A stretch of DNA of 64,000 nt from positions 23,858-87,857 of the forward strand of contig NZ_BMPI01000043.1 in assembly GCF_014647515.1 (NCBI RefSeq), written 5' to 3'. Shown in pieces: positions 33,009 to 41,599 of this stretch (positions are counted from its first letter, which is position 1; every line of letters starts with the position of its first letter). The notes under the pieces are model-generated. The model ran no database searches, had not been told where the DNA came from, and saw nothing but the letters and a program-made list of their open reading frames with translations. A program made the position numbers and the translations under genes. This DNA comes from Dactylosporangium sucinum. GTDB taxonomy: Bacteria > Actinomycetota > Actinomycetes > Mycobacteriales > Micromonosporaceae.

Positions 33009-33617
33009 GTGCTCGACTGGCTCACCTCTCCCGCGTTCCACGCCTTCGGCGCCCCGACGACGTGGGCCGAGCTGCTCGGCTTCCTCACCGGCCTGGTCAC
33101 GGTCTTCCTCGTGGTGCGCCAGCACATCGCGAACTGGCCCCTCGGCATCGCCAACGTCCTGCTCCTCATGGTCGCGTTCTGGCACGTCGGCCTCTACGGC
33201 GACGCGTGGCTCCAGCTCGTGTACGTCGTGCTGGGCCTCTACGGCTGGTGGCAGTGGACGCTCGGCCGGACGCGCACGGTGCGCACGACGACCCGCACCG
33301 AGTGGTGGGCCCTCGCCGCCGCCGGTGTCCTGCTGAGCGTGGTCCTCTGGTGGTACCTCGACCGCTTCACCTCCTCCACGGTGCCCTGGCCGGACGCCGT
33401 CACGACCGCCGTGTCCCTGCTGGCGACCTACGGCCAGACGCTGCGCCTCGTCGAGAGCTGGTACCTCTGGATCGCCGTCGACCTCGTCTACGTCCCCCTC
33501 TACGGCTACAAGGACCTCTCGCTGACCGCCGTCCTCTACGTCGTCTTCCTGTGCCTGTGCGTGCTCGGCCTGCGCGAGTGGCGCGCCGCCTGGAGGACGG
33601 CATGGCGCACGGCCTGA
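33009..33617 (+). CDS. pnuC: Nicotinamide riboside transporter PnuC
   Basis: A 202-residue membrane protein with seven hydrophobic segments. GLYGWWQW, QTLRLVESWYLWIAVDLVYVPLYGYKDL and the N-terminal TTWAELLGFLTGLVTVFLVVRQHIANWPLGI are PnuC hallmarks. It moves nicotinamide riboside by facilitated diffusion, trapped by phosphorylation inside. Start is a GTG after AAAGGA. The next gene, encoding NadR, begins 16 nt inside its 3' end, so uptake and trapping are coupled. Confidence 0.93.
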   Translation: MLDWLTSPAFHAFGAPTTWAELLGFLTGLVTVFLVVRQHIANWPLGIANVLLLMVAFWHVGLYGDAWLQLVYVVLGLYGWWQWTLGRTRTVRTTTRTEWWALAAAGVLLSVVLWWYLDRFTSSTVPWPDAVTTAVSLLATYGQTLRLVESWYLWIAVDLVYVPLYGYKDLSLTAVLYVVFLCLCVLGLREWRAAWRTAWRTA

Positions 33618-34669
33618 TCGTCGGCAAGTTCTACCCGCCGCACGCCGGCCACCATCACCTCATCGAGACCGCCGCCCGCGCCTGCACCGAGGTGACCGTC
33701 GTCGTCGCACCGTCCACAGTGGAGTCGATCCCGCTCGCCGACCGCCTCGGCTGGCTGCGCGAGGTCCACGCCGGCGACCCGGACGTGCGCTTCGTCGGCG
33801 TCTACGACGACCTGCCCATCGACTACGACGACCCGGCCGCGTGGGAGGCCCACTGCGCCCTCTTCCGCACGGCCGTCGGCGCCCGCGCGGTCGACCTCGT
33901 CTTCTCCTCCGAACCGTACGGCGAGGAACTCGCCCGCCGCTTCGCCGCCCGGCACGTCCCCGTCGACCCCGGCCGCGCCGCGGTGCCGGTGTCGGGCACC
34001 GCCGTGCGCGCCGACCCGGTCGCCCACTGGGACCGGCTCGCCCCGCCCGTGCGCGCCTGGTTCACCAGGCGCGTCATCGTCGTCGGCGCCGAGTCGACCG
34101 GCACCACCACCCTCGCCAAGGCACTCGCCGCGCAGCTGCGCCTGCGCCGGGGCGCCTTCGCCACCACCACCTGGGTCCCCGAATACGGCCGCACACTGAC
34201 CTCCATCAAGATGGCCGGACTGGCACCCGGTCAGGGCGTGGCGGACCTCGTGTGGACGCGCGGCGACTTCGTCACCGTCGTGCGCGAGCAGAACGCCGCC
34301 GAGGACGCCGCCGCCCGGACCGGTGGACCCATTCTGGTCGGGGACACCGACAGTTTTGCCACGGCGATCTGGGAGGAGCGGTACCTGGGCAGCACCTCGT
34401 CAGTGGTCCGTGACGCGGCGCGACGACCCGCCCTGTACCTCCTGACGAGCGACGGGGGCGTGCCCTTCGAGGACGACGGCATGCGCGACGGAGAACATCT
34501 GCGCGGCTGGATGACCGAGCGGTTCCGCGCCGAGCTCGCCGCGGGTGACGTGCCCTGGATCGAGCTCACCGGCCCGTACCGCGCACGCCTCGAAACCGCC
34601 CTCCAGGCCTGCGACGCGCTGCTCGCCAAGGGCTGGAACCTGGCCACGCCGCTGCTCCCGCGGCGCTGA
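33602..34669 (+). CDS. nadR: NadR-type NMN adenylyltransferase / ribosylnicotinamide kinase
   Basis: A 355-residue bifunctional enzyme. Residues 1-160 are the nucleotidyltransferase: GKFYPPHAGHHHLIETA is the (H/T)xGH-type motif. Residues 160-355 are the ribosylnicotinamide kinase part, whose P-loop reads VGAESTGTTTLAKAL; the usual Lys of Walker A is replaced by Thr. Further matches to NadR are WVPEYGR and GDTDSFATAIW. No N-terminal HTH is present, so it is not a repressor as in enteric NadR. It should turn imported nicotinamide riboside into NMN and then NAD+. Confidence 0.9.
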   Translation: MAHGLIVGKFYPPHAGHHHLIETAARACTEVTVVVAPSTVESIPLADRLGWLREVHAGDPDVRFVGVYDDLPIDYDDPAAWEAHCALFRTAVGARAVDLVFSSEPYGEELARRFAARHVPVDPGRAAVPVSGTAVRADPVAHWDRLAPPVRAWFTRRVIVVGAESTGTTTLAKALAAQLRLRRGAFATTTWVPEYGRTLTSIKMAGLAPGQGVADLVWTRGDFVTVVREQNAAEDAAARTGGPILVGDTDSFATAIWEERYLGSTSSVVRDAARRPALYLLTSDGGVPFEDDGMRDGEHLRGWMTERFRAELAAGDVPWIELTGPYRARLETALQACDALLAKGWNLATPLLPRR

Positions 34670-34706
34670 GCCGGAATTGTCGGTGGGCCCTGCTAGGGTC
34701 CGGCCC

Positions 34707-35645
34707 ATGACGATCAGCCAGCACATCACGTCGTTCGCGGGCCTGCCGGTGACCGAGTTCCAGCCCGGCGTCGTCGACCGGCTCGACGCGGCCGGCACGT
34801 CCCGCGCTGGCGTCGCCTGGCGGATCGAAACCGACTACGAGGACAGCGTCGAGGTCTTCACCTCCACGCTCGACCGGCTCCTCGACGTCGTCGGCGGCGA
34901 GCACGTGCACGCCCTCGTGATCGGCCAGTGGGGCAGCGCCTACGACACCGCCCCGCCGCTCGACCGGCTGATCGCCGTGCGGGACCGGCTGCCCAACCTC
35001 AGGGCCCTCTTCGTCGGCGAGATGACCTACGAGGAGTGCGAGATCTCCTGGATCAACCACGGTGAGATCGCCCCGCTGCTCGGCGCCTTCCCCGGTCTTG
35101 AGGTGCTGTGGATCCGCGGCGCCGACGGGCTGCGGCTGTCCCCGGTCCGGCACCGGCGGCTCAGGGAGCTCGGCATCGAGAGCGGCGGCCTGCCCGCCGA
35201 GGTGGTGCGCGGCATCGCCGACTCGTCGTTCCCCGCCCTCACCAACCTGGAGCTGTGGCTGGGCGTGCGTGAGTATGGCGGCGACGTCGGCATCGACGAC
35301 CTCACGCCGATCCTCGGCGGCGCCGAGCTGCCGGCGCTGCGCCGCCTCGCCCTGCGCAACGCCGAGATCGCCGACCTGGTCGCCGAGGCGCTCTCCGCCG
35401 CGCCGGTCGTGGCCCGCCTGCAGGAGCTCGACCTGTCGCTGGGCATCATCTCCGACCGCGGCGCCGAGGCGCTCCTGCTCGGCCAGCCGCTGACCCACCT
35501 GAGACGGCTCAACCTCAGCCACCACTTCATCTCCGCCGACCTCGGCGAGCGGCTCGCCGCCGAGCTGCCCGGCGTCGACGTCGACCTGTCCGACGAGCAG
35601 GAGGCCGACGACCCCACCGACCGCTACGTCTCGGTGGCCGAGTGA
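34707..35645 (+). CDS. STM4015-family leucine-rich-repeat protein
   Basis: A 312-residue cytoplasmic protein and first gene of the five-gene operon. It begins MTISQHITSFAGLPVTEF. From about residue 90 it shows leucine-rich repeats of the RNI type: LPNLRALFVGEM, FPGLEVLWIRGADGLRL, FPALTNLELWLGV, LPALRRLALRNAEIADLV, LQELDLSLGIISDRGAEALL and LTHLRRLNLSHHFIS. Family naming follows Salmonella STM4015. LRR arcs bind proteins or peptides, so it may present a substrate to the enzymes encoded downstream, which is inference. The stop overlaps the start of the ATP-grasp gene. Confidence 0.85.
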   Translation: MTISQHITSFAGLPVTEFQPGVVDRLDAAGTSRAGVAWRIETDYEDSVEVFTSTLDRLLDVVGGEHVHALVIGQWGSAYDTAPPLDRLIAVRDRLPNLRALFVGEMTYEECEISWINHGEIAPLLGAFPGLEVLWIRGADGLRLSPVRHRRLRELGIESGGLPAEVVRGIADSSFPALTNLELWLGVREYGGDVGIDDLTPILGGAELPALRRLALRNAEIADLVAEALSAAPVVARLQELDLSLGIISDRGAEALLLGQPLTHLRRLNLSHHFISADLGERLAAELPGVDVDLSDEQEADDPTDRYVSVAE

Positions 35646-36721
35646 TGTTCACCGTCGTCGGGATCCGTGGACACCGCCGGGTGCGGCTGTTCCGCGACGC
35701 CGCGCTCGCCGCGGGCCTGCCCGAGCCGGCGGTCGTCGACTGGCGCGAGGTGATCGCGGGCGAGTTCGCGATCGACCGGTCCACCCTCGTGCGGCTCGAG
35801 TCGCCCGGCGAGGACGCCGAGACCGACCGCCTGCTGCGCGGCGCACCCACCCTTGCGGAGCACGGCGAGATCGTGGGCCTGCGGGCCTGGCACCGCGGCC
35901 TGGTCGCCGCCGCCCGCCGCGTCGAGGCGTGCGGCGCCCCGCTGCTCACCCCCGTCGACGACCTTGCCGTCCTCTTCGACAAACGCCGCTGCCACGCGCG
36001 GCTCACCGCACACGGCGTCGCGGTGCCGGAGGCGTTCACGCCGCAGCGGACGACGGAGTCGTATGAGCAGGTGCGCGCCCACGGCTGGCCGAGGGTGTTC
36101 GTCAAGCCGGCCCACGGCAGCTCCGCCTCCGGCGTCGTGGCGCTCGCGTTCAACGGCCACCGAGTCAGCGCCTACACGTCGGCCGTCCTCGACCACGACC
36201 GGCTCTACAACGTGCTGCGCGTCCAGCACTACACCGACGAGCGCCTCGTCGCCGCCATCGTCGACCGGCTCGGCGCCGACGGCCTGCACGTCGAGCGCTG
36301 GTTCCCCAAGGCGGCCCACGACGGGCGGGTGTTCGACCTGCGCGTCGTCGTCATCGCGGGCCGGGCCGCGCACGTGGTGGTCCGGACCGGCCGCTCGCCG
36401 ATGACCAACCTGCACCTGGGCAACGCCCGCGGCGACCTGGCGGCGGTCCGGGCCGCGGCGGGGGAGCAGCACTGGGCCGCGGCCATGCGCACCTGCGAGC
36501 GGGCCGCGGCCTGCTTCCCGGGCAGCCTCCACGTGGGCGTCGACCTGATGTTCGCGCCCGGCTACGCCAGGCACGCCGTCGCCGAGGTCAACGCCTTCGG
36601 CGACCTGCTGCCCGGCGTCCTCGTCGACGGCCGCGACACCTACGCGGCCGAGATCGCCGCCCTGACCCGGCACGGGCCGGGCACCGCCCCGCTCGACCGG
36701 CTGATCGGGGCGGCGGCATGA
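35645..36721 (+). CDS. STM4014-family ATP-grasp protein
   Basis: A 358-residue enzyme. KRRCHARLTAHGVAVPEAF begins the ATP-grasp fold; FVKPAHGSSASGVVAL is the flexible P-loop-like segment; DLRVVVIAGRAAHVVVRTG and VDLMFAPGYARHAVAEVNAFGDLLPG hold the nucleotide and metal-binding residues (Asp, Glu, Asn). ATP-grasp enzymes ligate carboxylates to amines or thiols through acyl-phosphates. The ATG is in a TGATG overlap with the LRR gene; a GTG 3 nt earlier is also possible. Its TGA overlaps the next ATG by 4 nt. Confidence 0.88.
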   Translation: MFTVVGIRGHRRVRLFRDAALAAGLPEPAVVDWREVIAGEFAIDRSTLVRLESPGEDAETDRLLRGAPTLAEHGEIVGLRAWHRGLVAAARRVEACGAPLLTPVDDLAVLFDKRRCHARLTAHGVAVPEAFTPQRTTESYEQVRAHGWPRVFVKPAHGSSASGVVALAFNGHRVSAYTSAVLDHDRLYNVLRVQHYTDERLVAAIVDRLGADGLHVERWFPKAAHDGRVFDLRVVVIAGRAAHVVVRTGRSPMTNLHLGNARGDLAAVRAAAGEQHWAAAMRTCERAAACFPGSLHVGVDLMFAPGYARHAVAEVNAFGDLLPGVLVDGRDTYAAEIAALTRHGPGTAPLDRLIGAAA

Positions 36722-37512
36722 GGTCGCTCCTCGGCAGCCACGACCTGCTGTTCGTCACCCTCGACACGCTGCGGTTCGACGTCGCCGCCGACCTGCTCGC
36801 CGCCGGCCGCACGCCCAACCTCCGGGCGGTCCTCCCCGACGGCGGCTGGGAGCGCCGGCACACCCCGGCCTCGTTCACCTACGCCGCACACCACGCGTTC
36901 TTCGGCGGCTTCCTGCCCACCCCGGTCACGCCCGGCCCGCACGCCCGGCCGTTCGCGGCGCGGTTCCCCGGCAGCACCACGGTCGGCGACGACACCTGGG
37001 AGTTCGACGCGCCCGACCTGGTCACCGGCCTGCGCGCCGCCGGCTACCACACGATCTGCGTCGGCGGCGTCGGCTTCTTCGCGATGACCTCCCCGCAGGG
37101 CGGCGTGCTGCCCGGGCTGTTCGACGAGGCGCACTGGACCCGCGAGTTCGGCGTCACCAACCCTGGCTGCTTCGAGGCCCAGCTCGACCGGCTGAAGACG
37201 GTGCTGCCGGCCGCCGGGCCGCTGTTCACGTTCGTCAACGTCGCCGCGCTGCACCAGCCCAACCGGCACTATCTGCCCGGCGCCGAGGCCGACGGCATCG
37301 AGTCGCACGCGGCCGCCCTGGAATACGTCGACCGCCATCTGCCGACCCTGTTCACGCTCGCCACGTCCCGCGGGCGGCCCTGCCGGGTCATCATGTGCAG
37401 CGACCACGGCACCGCCTACGGCGAGGACGGGCACACCGGCCACCGCGTCGGGCACGAGGTCGTCTGGACCGTGCCGTATGCGGAGTTCACGCTGGCGGCC
37501 GGCGCATGGTAG
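36718..37512 (+). CDS. STM4013/SEN3800-family hydrolase (alkaline phosphatase superfamily)
   Basis: A 264-residue protein. FVTLDTLRFDVAADLLAAGRTPNL has the metal-binding Asp and nucleophile position of the phosphatase/sulfatase fold (Thr in TLDTLR), and CSDHGTAYGEDGHTGHRVGHEVVWTVP supplies the Asp-His pair and later His of the second metal site. It is short for this superfamily, which suggests a stripped-down catalytic core. It probably cleaves a phospho- or sulfo-ester, or transfers a phospho group. The 3' end overlaps the first radical SAM gene by 7 nt. Confidence 0.87.
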   Translation: MRSLLGSHDLLFVTLDTLRFDVAADLLAAGRTPNLRAVLPDGGWERRHTPASFTYAAHHAFFGGFLPTPVTPGPHARPFAARFPGSTTVGDDTWEFDAPDLVTGLRAAGYHTICVGGVGFFAMTSPQGGVLPGLFDEAHWTREFGVTNPGCFEAQLDRLKTVLPAAGPLFTFVNVAALHQPNRHYLPGAEADGIESHAAALEYVDRHLPTLFTLATSRGRPCRVIMCSDHGTAYGEDGHTGHRVGHEVVWTVPYAEFTLAAGAW

Positions 37513-38813
37513 CCCTCGGCCCGCCCTACCAGGGCTATCTCTACGCCTACCCGCACAAGACCGCCTACCGCCCGCTGCGCCCCCGCCCGCGGCTCGCCGA
37601 CGTCTGGGCCGCCGAGCCCACCGGTGCCCTGTTCCTCTACGTCCACATTCCGTACTGCGAGATGCGCTGCGGTTTCTGCAACCTCTTCACCCGCACCGGC
37701 GCGCCCGAGGACCACGTCGCCGCCTACCTCGACCAGCTGGAGCGCCAGGCCGCCCGGGTCGCGGCCGCGCTGCCCGGCGACCCCCGCTACGTGCGGGCGG
37801 CGATCGGCGGCGGCACCCCGACGTACCTCGGCGCACACGAGCTCACGAGGCTCATCGACCTGGTCGAGCGCACCACCGGCGCCGACCTGCGCGCCGTGCC
37901 GCTGTCCGTCGAGACGTCACCGGCGACCGCCACCGCCGACCGGCTCGCCGTCCTGCTGGAGCGCGGCGCCACCCGGATCAGCATCGGCGTGCAGAGCTTC
38001 CGCGACGCCGAGGCGCACGCCGCCGGCCGCCCCCAGCGCCGCGACGAGGTCGACCGCGCGCTCGCCACCATCCGCGCCGCCGGCCCGGCCGACCTCAACA
38101 TCGACCTCATCTACGGCATCCCCGGCCAGACCGTCGCGACGTGGACCGAGTCGCTGCGCACCGCACTCACGTGGCAGCCCGAGGAGCTGTATCTCTACCC
38201 GCTGTACGTCCGCCCCCTCACCGGCCTCGGGCGCCGCGCCACCGGCGGCGATCCCGACTGGGACGCACAACGGATGCGGTTGTACCGTCACGCCGCCGAC
38301 CTGCTCGCCGAGGCCGGCTACCACCAGCTGTCCATGCGCGCGTTCCGCCGCGGCGACGCGCCGCCCGTGGCCGCCCCCGACTACTGCTGCCAGGACGACG
38401 GCATGGTCGGCGTGGGCTGCGGCGCCCGCTCGTACACGACCGGCCTGCACTACTCCTTCGACTACGCCGTCGGCGTGCAACAGGTCCGCGGCATCCTCGA
38501 CGACTACCTGCGCCGCCCGGCGGGCGACTTCGACGTCGCCGAGGTCGGCTTCGCCCTGGACGCCACCGAGCAACGCCGCCGCTGGCTGCTGAAGACCCTG
38601 CTGCGCACCGAGGGCGTCGCGCCGGCCGACTACCGGGCGCGGTTCGCCACCGACGTCGACGACGACTTCCCGTCCCTCGCGGACCTGCGCGAGGCCGGTT
38701 ACCTGGACGGCCACCGCCTCACCGCGGCGGGCCTGGCCCACTCCGACGCGATCGGCCCCTGGCTGGTCTCCGCCGACGTCCGCGCGGCCATGGCCGGACA
38801 CGTGGCCCGATGA
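37506..38813 (+). CDS. STM4012-family radical SAM protein (HemN/HemW-like)
   Basis: A 435-residue enzyme. LYVHIPYCEMRCGFCNLFTRTG is the HemW-type cluster motif, with cysteines spaced CxxxCxxC. IGGGTPTYLG, ETSPATATADRLAVL, ISIGVQSFRDAEAHAAGRPQ and LNIDLIYGIPGQT follow in HemN order, and the C-terminal half has the HemN_C-like region. It binds a 4Fe-4S cluster and SAM; a methylene or coproporphyrin-type chemistry is possible but HemW-like proteins also chaperone heme. The operon context argues for a dedicated substrate. Overlaps both neighbours. Confidence 0.9.
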   Translation: MVALGPPYQGYLYAYPHKTAYRPLRPRPRLADVWAAEPTGALFLYVHIPYCEMRCGFCNLFTRTGAPEDHVAAYLDQLERQAARVAAALPGDPRYVRAAIGGGTPTYLGAHELTRLIDLVERTTGADLRAVPLSVETSPATATADRLAVLLERGATRISIGVQSFRDAEAHAAGRPQRRDEVDRALATIRAAGPADLNIDLIYGIPGQTVATWTESLRTALTWQPEELYLYPLYVRPLTGLGRRATGGDPDWDAQRMRLYRHAADLLAEAGYHQLSMRAFRRGDAPPVAAPDYCCQDDGMVGVGCGARSYTTGLHYSFDYAVGVQQVRGILDDYLRRPAGDFDVAEVGFALDATEQRRRWLLKTLLRTEGVAPADYRARFATDVDDDFPSLADLREAGYLDGHRLTAAGLAHSDAIGPWLVSADVRAAMAGHVAR

Positions 38814-39796
38814 CCACCACCCGCACCCCGCCCGCGCCCGACCCGCTGCGGATCCTCTATCGCGGCCCGCTGGCGAGCTGCAACTACGACTGCCCGTACT
38901 GTCCGTTCGCCAAGCGCCACGACCCGCCCGACCTGCTGCGGGCCGACCGCGCGGCGCTCCGCCGGTTCGTGGGCTGGGTTCGCGACCACCCGGCCGAGCC
39001 GGTCGAGGTCCTGTTCACGCCGTGGGGCGAGGGCCTGACCCGGTCGTGGTACCGCGACGCGCTCGTCGAGCTCTCCCACCTGCCCAACGTCGGCCGGGCC
39101 GTCATCCAGACCAATCTCTCCGCCCGGCTCGGCTGGGTCGCCGACGCCGACCCGGCGGCCCTCGCGCTGTGGTGCACGTACCACCCCGGCCAGGTCCCGC
39201 TGCCCCGCTTCCTCGCCGCCTGCGCCACCCTGCGCGCCCACGGCATCCGCCACTCGGTCGGCATCGTCGGCCTCCCCGACCACCACGCCGCCGCGGTGAC
39301 CCTCCGCCGTGAGCTTCCCGCCGACGTGTACCTCTGGGTGAACGCCGCCGACGGCCACGAGTACACGGCGGCGGAGGAGGCGGCATGGACCGCGATCGAC
39401 CCGCTGTTCGCCTACAGCGTCCGCCCCCACGCCTCGCACGGCCGCCCGTGCCGCGCCGGCACCGAGGCGATCTCGGTCCTCGGCGACGGCACCGTCCGCC
39501 GCTGCCACTTCGTCCAGCAGCCCCTGGGCAACCTCTACGACGGCACCTGGGAGGCCAGCCGCCGCAGGGTCCCGGTGACGATCACCGGACCAACGCCACC
39601 GGCCCCGCGACTACAGGGGCCGGGAGTGCGGGGGCCGGCAGCCGGAGAGCCCGCAGCGAGCCAACCGAGCACCAGTCAGAGCCGGCCGTGCCCGAACGAG
39701 GCATGCGACTGCCACATCGGCTACGTCCACCTGGAGACGCTGCCCCTGTACGACGTCTTCGCCGACGGAATCCTCGAACGAATCCCGCGCCGCTGA
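38810..39796 (+). CDS. STM4011-family radical SAM protein
   Basis: A 328-residue enzyme. LYRGPLASCNYDCPYCPFAKR gives the CxxxCxxC cluster. The rest is a partial TIM barrel, followed by cysteines in GRPCRAG, VRRCHFV, and RPCPNEACDC that could hold an auxiliary cluster as in SPASM-type peptide-modifying enzymes. A low-complexity Pro/Ala/Ser segment of about 35 residues interrupts this C-terminal region and may be a local insertion. ATG overlaps the previous TGA by 4 nt. Last gene of the operon. Confidence 0.88.
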   Translation: MTTTRTPPAPDPLRILYRGPLASCNYDCPYCPFAKRHDPPDLLRADRAALRRFVGWVRDHPAEPVEVLFTPWGEGLTRSWYRDALVELSHLPNVGRAVIQTNLSARLGWVADADPAALALWCTYHPGQVPLPRFLAACATLRAHGIRHSVGIVGLPDHHAAAVTLRRELPADVYLWVNAADGHEYTAAEEAAWTAIDPLFAYSVRPHASHGRPCRAGTEAISVLGDGTVRRCHFVQQPLGNLYDGTWEASRRRVPVTITGPTPPAPRLQGPGVRGPAAGEPAASQPSTSQSRPCPNEACDCHIGYVHLETLPLYDVFADGILERIPRR

Positions 39797-39959
39797 GAGC
39801 CGGGGAACGGCAAGGGCGACGGCAGGGAAGGGCCAGGAGGAGCGGACAGCCGACCAGAGGACAGCCGCCGCGAGCACACCGGCCCTGGACACCAGCCCGC
39901 GGACCGCGGCCAGGAACAGAGGCCGCGGCCAGGAGAGGACCGCGGCCGAAAGCGGTAGC

Positions 39960-41159
39960 TCAGGTCTCCACCAGCGGCCGGTACTCGGCCTCCGCCAGCC
40001 CGAACGTCCACGCCACCCCGCCCCGGGCCGTCCGCGTGTCCGGCGGCACCCGCAGCCAGTACACCCGGCTGGTCCCGTCAGGCTCCGGCGTGCTGTTCAC
40101 CACCTCGACCATCGTCAGCGGCTCGTCGTCGGCGAACCGGAGCTGCCACAGCACCCCGCACTCGTCCTCGCCGACGCGGTGGGCGCCGGCCTCGCGGAGA
40201 TACCGCTCGTAGCCGAAGTGCTCCAGCATCACCCGCCGCAGCTCGGCGTTGCGCTCCGAGGCGATCTCCTGGTGCGTCAGCCTCGACAGCCGGCGCACCA
40301 GGTCCGGCGGGATCGGCATCCCGCGCCAGGCGTGCAGGCCGAACCCGTCCCGGAACCGCACCGCGGGCGCGTCGGCCGCGTGCAGCCGCCCGATGTTGTC
40401 CCGGTGCAGCTCGACCGGCCGCTCGGTGAGGATGGCGACGTCCGCGTAGGGCCACCACCACCCGGCCGCCCGGGCGACCCCGGCGAGCCCGGCCAGCCGC
40501 TGCACGGCAAGCAGGGCGGCCCCACCACCAGAACCGGAGCCGGAGCCGGAGCCGGAGGAACCGCCGGAGCCGGTGACAGCCGCCCCGTAGTCCGGGAACT
40601 CGGCAGCAGGAGCCGGAGCGTCGGCGACCGCGTCGAACGCCGCCAGCCAGCCCGCGTCGTGCTGCCCCCCGACGGCGTCCAGCAGCACGGCGCGGGCGTG
40701 GGCCGGCAGCTCCGACCGCAGGTGCGTGCGCAGCGGCACGGCGACCCGGTCGTTCACCATCCGCCAGGCGTCGGCGCCGCAGGCCGACCACAGCGCGGCC
40801 CACCCGTCCGGCCCGAGCAGCGCGTGCACCTCGGCGCGCGCGGCGGCCCACGGCTTCGTGCGCACCGCCGCCCGCACGGACGGGCCGGCCGTCCCGGCCA
40901 CCGGCGGGCAGCCCTGCGAGCTGAGCTGGAACGCGACGCCCCCGTCCGGGGCGACCGTCGACAGCCCGGTCAGCAGGGCGGCCGCCCGGGCCGCGGCCAG
41001 CGGCGACGCGAACCAGACGATGTGCTTCGGCGGCCGCAGCCCGGCCGACCGGTACGCCAGCCGCACCCCGTCCTCGGCGGCGGCCCGGTCGGCGGGCACC
41101 GTCGACAGCCCGGCGGCCAGCCACTTGGCGGAGACGGCACCCAACGCCTCGGCGGTCAT
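39960..41159 (-). CDS. DUF6745-like protein
   Basis: A 399-residue cytoplasmic protein. Features include PPKHIVWFASPLAAARAAALLTG near residue 45, a Gly/Ser-only spacer (about 15 residues near 205), WWWPYADVAILTERPVELHRDNIGRLHAADAPAVRFRDGFGLHAWRG and a C-terminal half ending VYWLRVPPDTRTARGGVAWTFGL. These resemble the uncharacterised actinobacterial DUF6745 group; I identify it from memory of the pattern and not by search. Function unknown. Its ATG shares one base with the stop of the 106-residue protein upstream. It converges on the STM401x operon. Confidence 0.65.
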   Translation of the reverse strand: MTAEALGAVSAKWLAAGLSTVPADRAAAEDGVRLAYRSAGLRPPKHIVWFASPLAAARAAALLTGLSTVAPDGGVAFQLSSQGCPPVAGTAGPSVRAAVRTKPWAAARAEVHALLGPDGWAALWSACGADAWRMVNDRVAVPLRTHLRSELPAHARAVLLDAVGGQHDAGWLAAFDAVADAPAPAAEFPDYGAAVTGSGGSSGSGSGSGSGGGAALLAVQRLAGLAGVARAAGWWWPYADVAILTERPVELHRDNIGRLHAADAPAVRFRDGFGLHAWRGMPIPPDLVRRLSRLTHQEIASERNAELRRVMLEHFGYERYLREAGAHRVGEDECGVLWQLRFADDEPLTMVEVVNSTPEPDGTSRVYWLRVPPDTRTARGGVAWTFGLAEAEYRPLVET

Positions 41160-41479
41160 CAGTCAGCCACCGGACGCCACGAACCCGGCACATACTCGCG
41201 CTGGCGCACCACCTTGTAGGAGCCGGCCGGGATGCCGATCGCGCCGTGCTCCTCGTGGACCACGCGGGCCCGGGTGACGATCCGCACGAAGAGCCGGTCG
41301 ATGTCGTCGCGGTCGGCGAGCAGCATCACATCCGGCCCGACGATCACGTGGGCGTGGCCGGTGGCCTCCCCGCGGGCGAGGATCATGCGACCCGACCGGT
41401 CGCGCGGAGCCGGCACGGCCGTCGCCGGGACCTCCGCCACGCTCACGGGCACCAGCAGTACATCTCCTTGGCGATACAC
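41159..41479 (-). CDS. 106-residue hypothetical protein partnered with DUF6745
   Basis: A small protein starting VYRQGDVLLVPV. GGAGG lies 6 nt before the GTG. ILARGEATGHAHVIVGPDVMLL and a C-terminal IPAGSYKVVRQREYVPG suggest a beta-rich cupin-like or Hint-like fold, which is inference. It is translationally coupled with the DUF6745 gene, and the pair probably acts together. Confidence 0.7.
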   Translation of the reverse strand: MYRQGDVLLVPVSVAEVPATAVPAPRDRSGRMILARGEATGHAHVIVGPDVMLLADRDDIDRLFVRIVTRARVVHEEHGAIGIPAGSYKVVRQREYVPGSWRPVAD

Positions 41480-41599
41480 GGGGGACCTCCGAGCCGCGAG
41501 GGGGGCACCTGATACGCCGCACACTAGCCAGGGGGTACGACAATTTTCCGGCCCCGCCCGCGCCCCGGCGGCGACTTGATGGACAATGATTGAAGAGCA

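Noticed and set aside
34707..39796. Typical heme biosynthesis operon because of the HemN-like protein
   Set aside because: No other heme gene is present, and the companion LRR, ATP-grasp and phosphatase-fold genes match the STM401x set. The HemN resemblance reflects the shared radical SAM fold.
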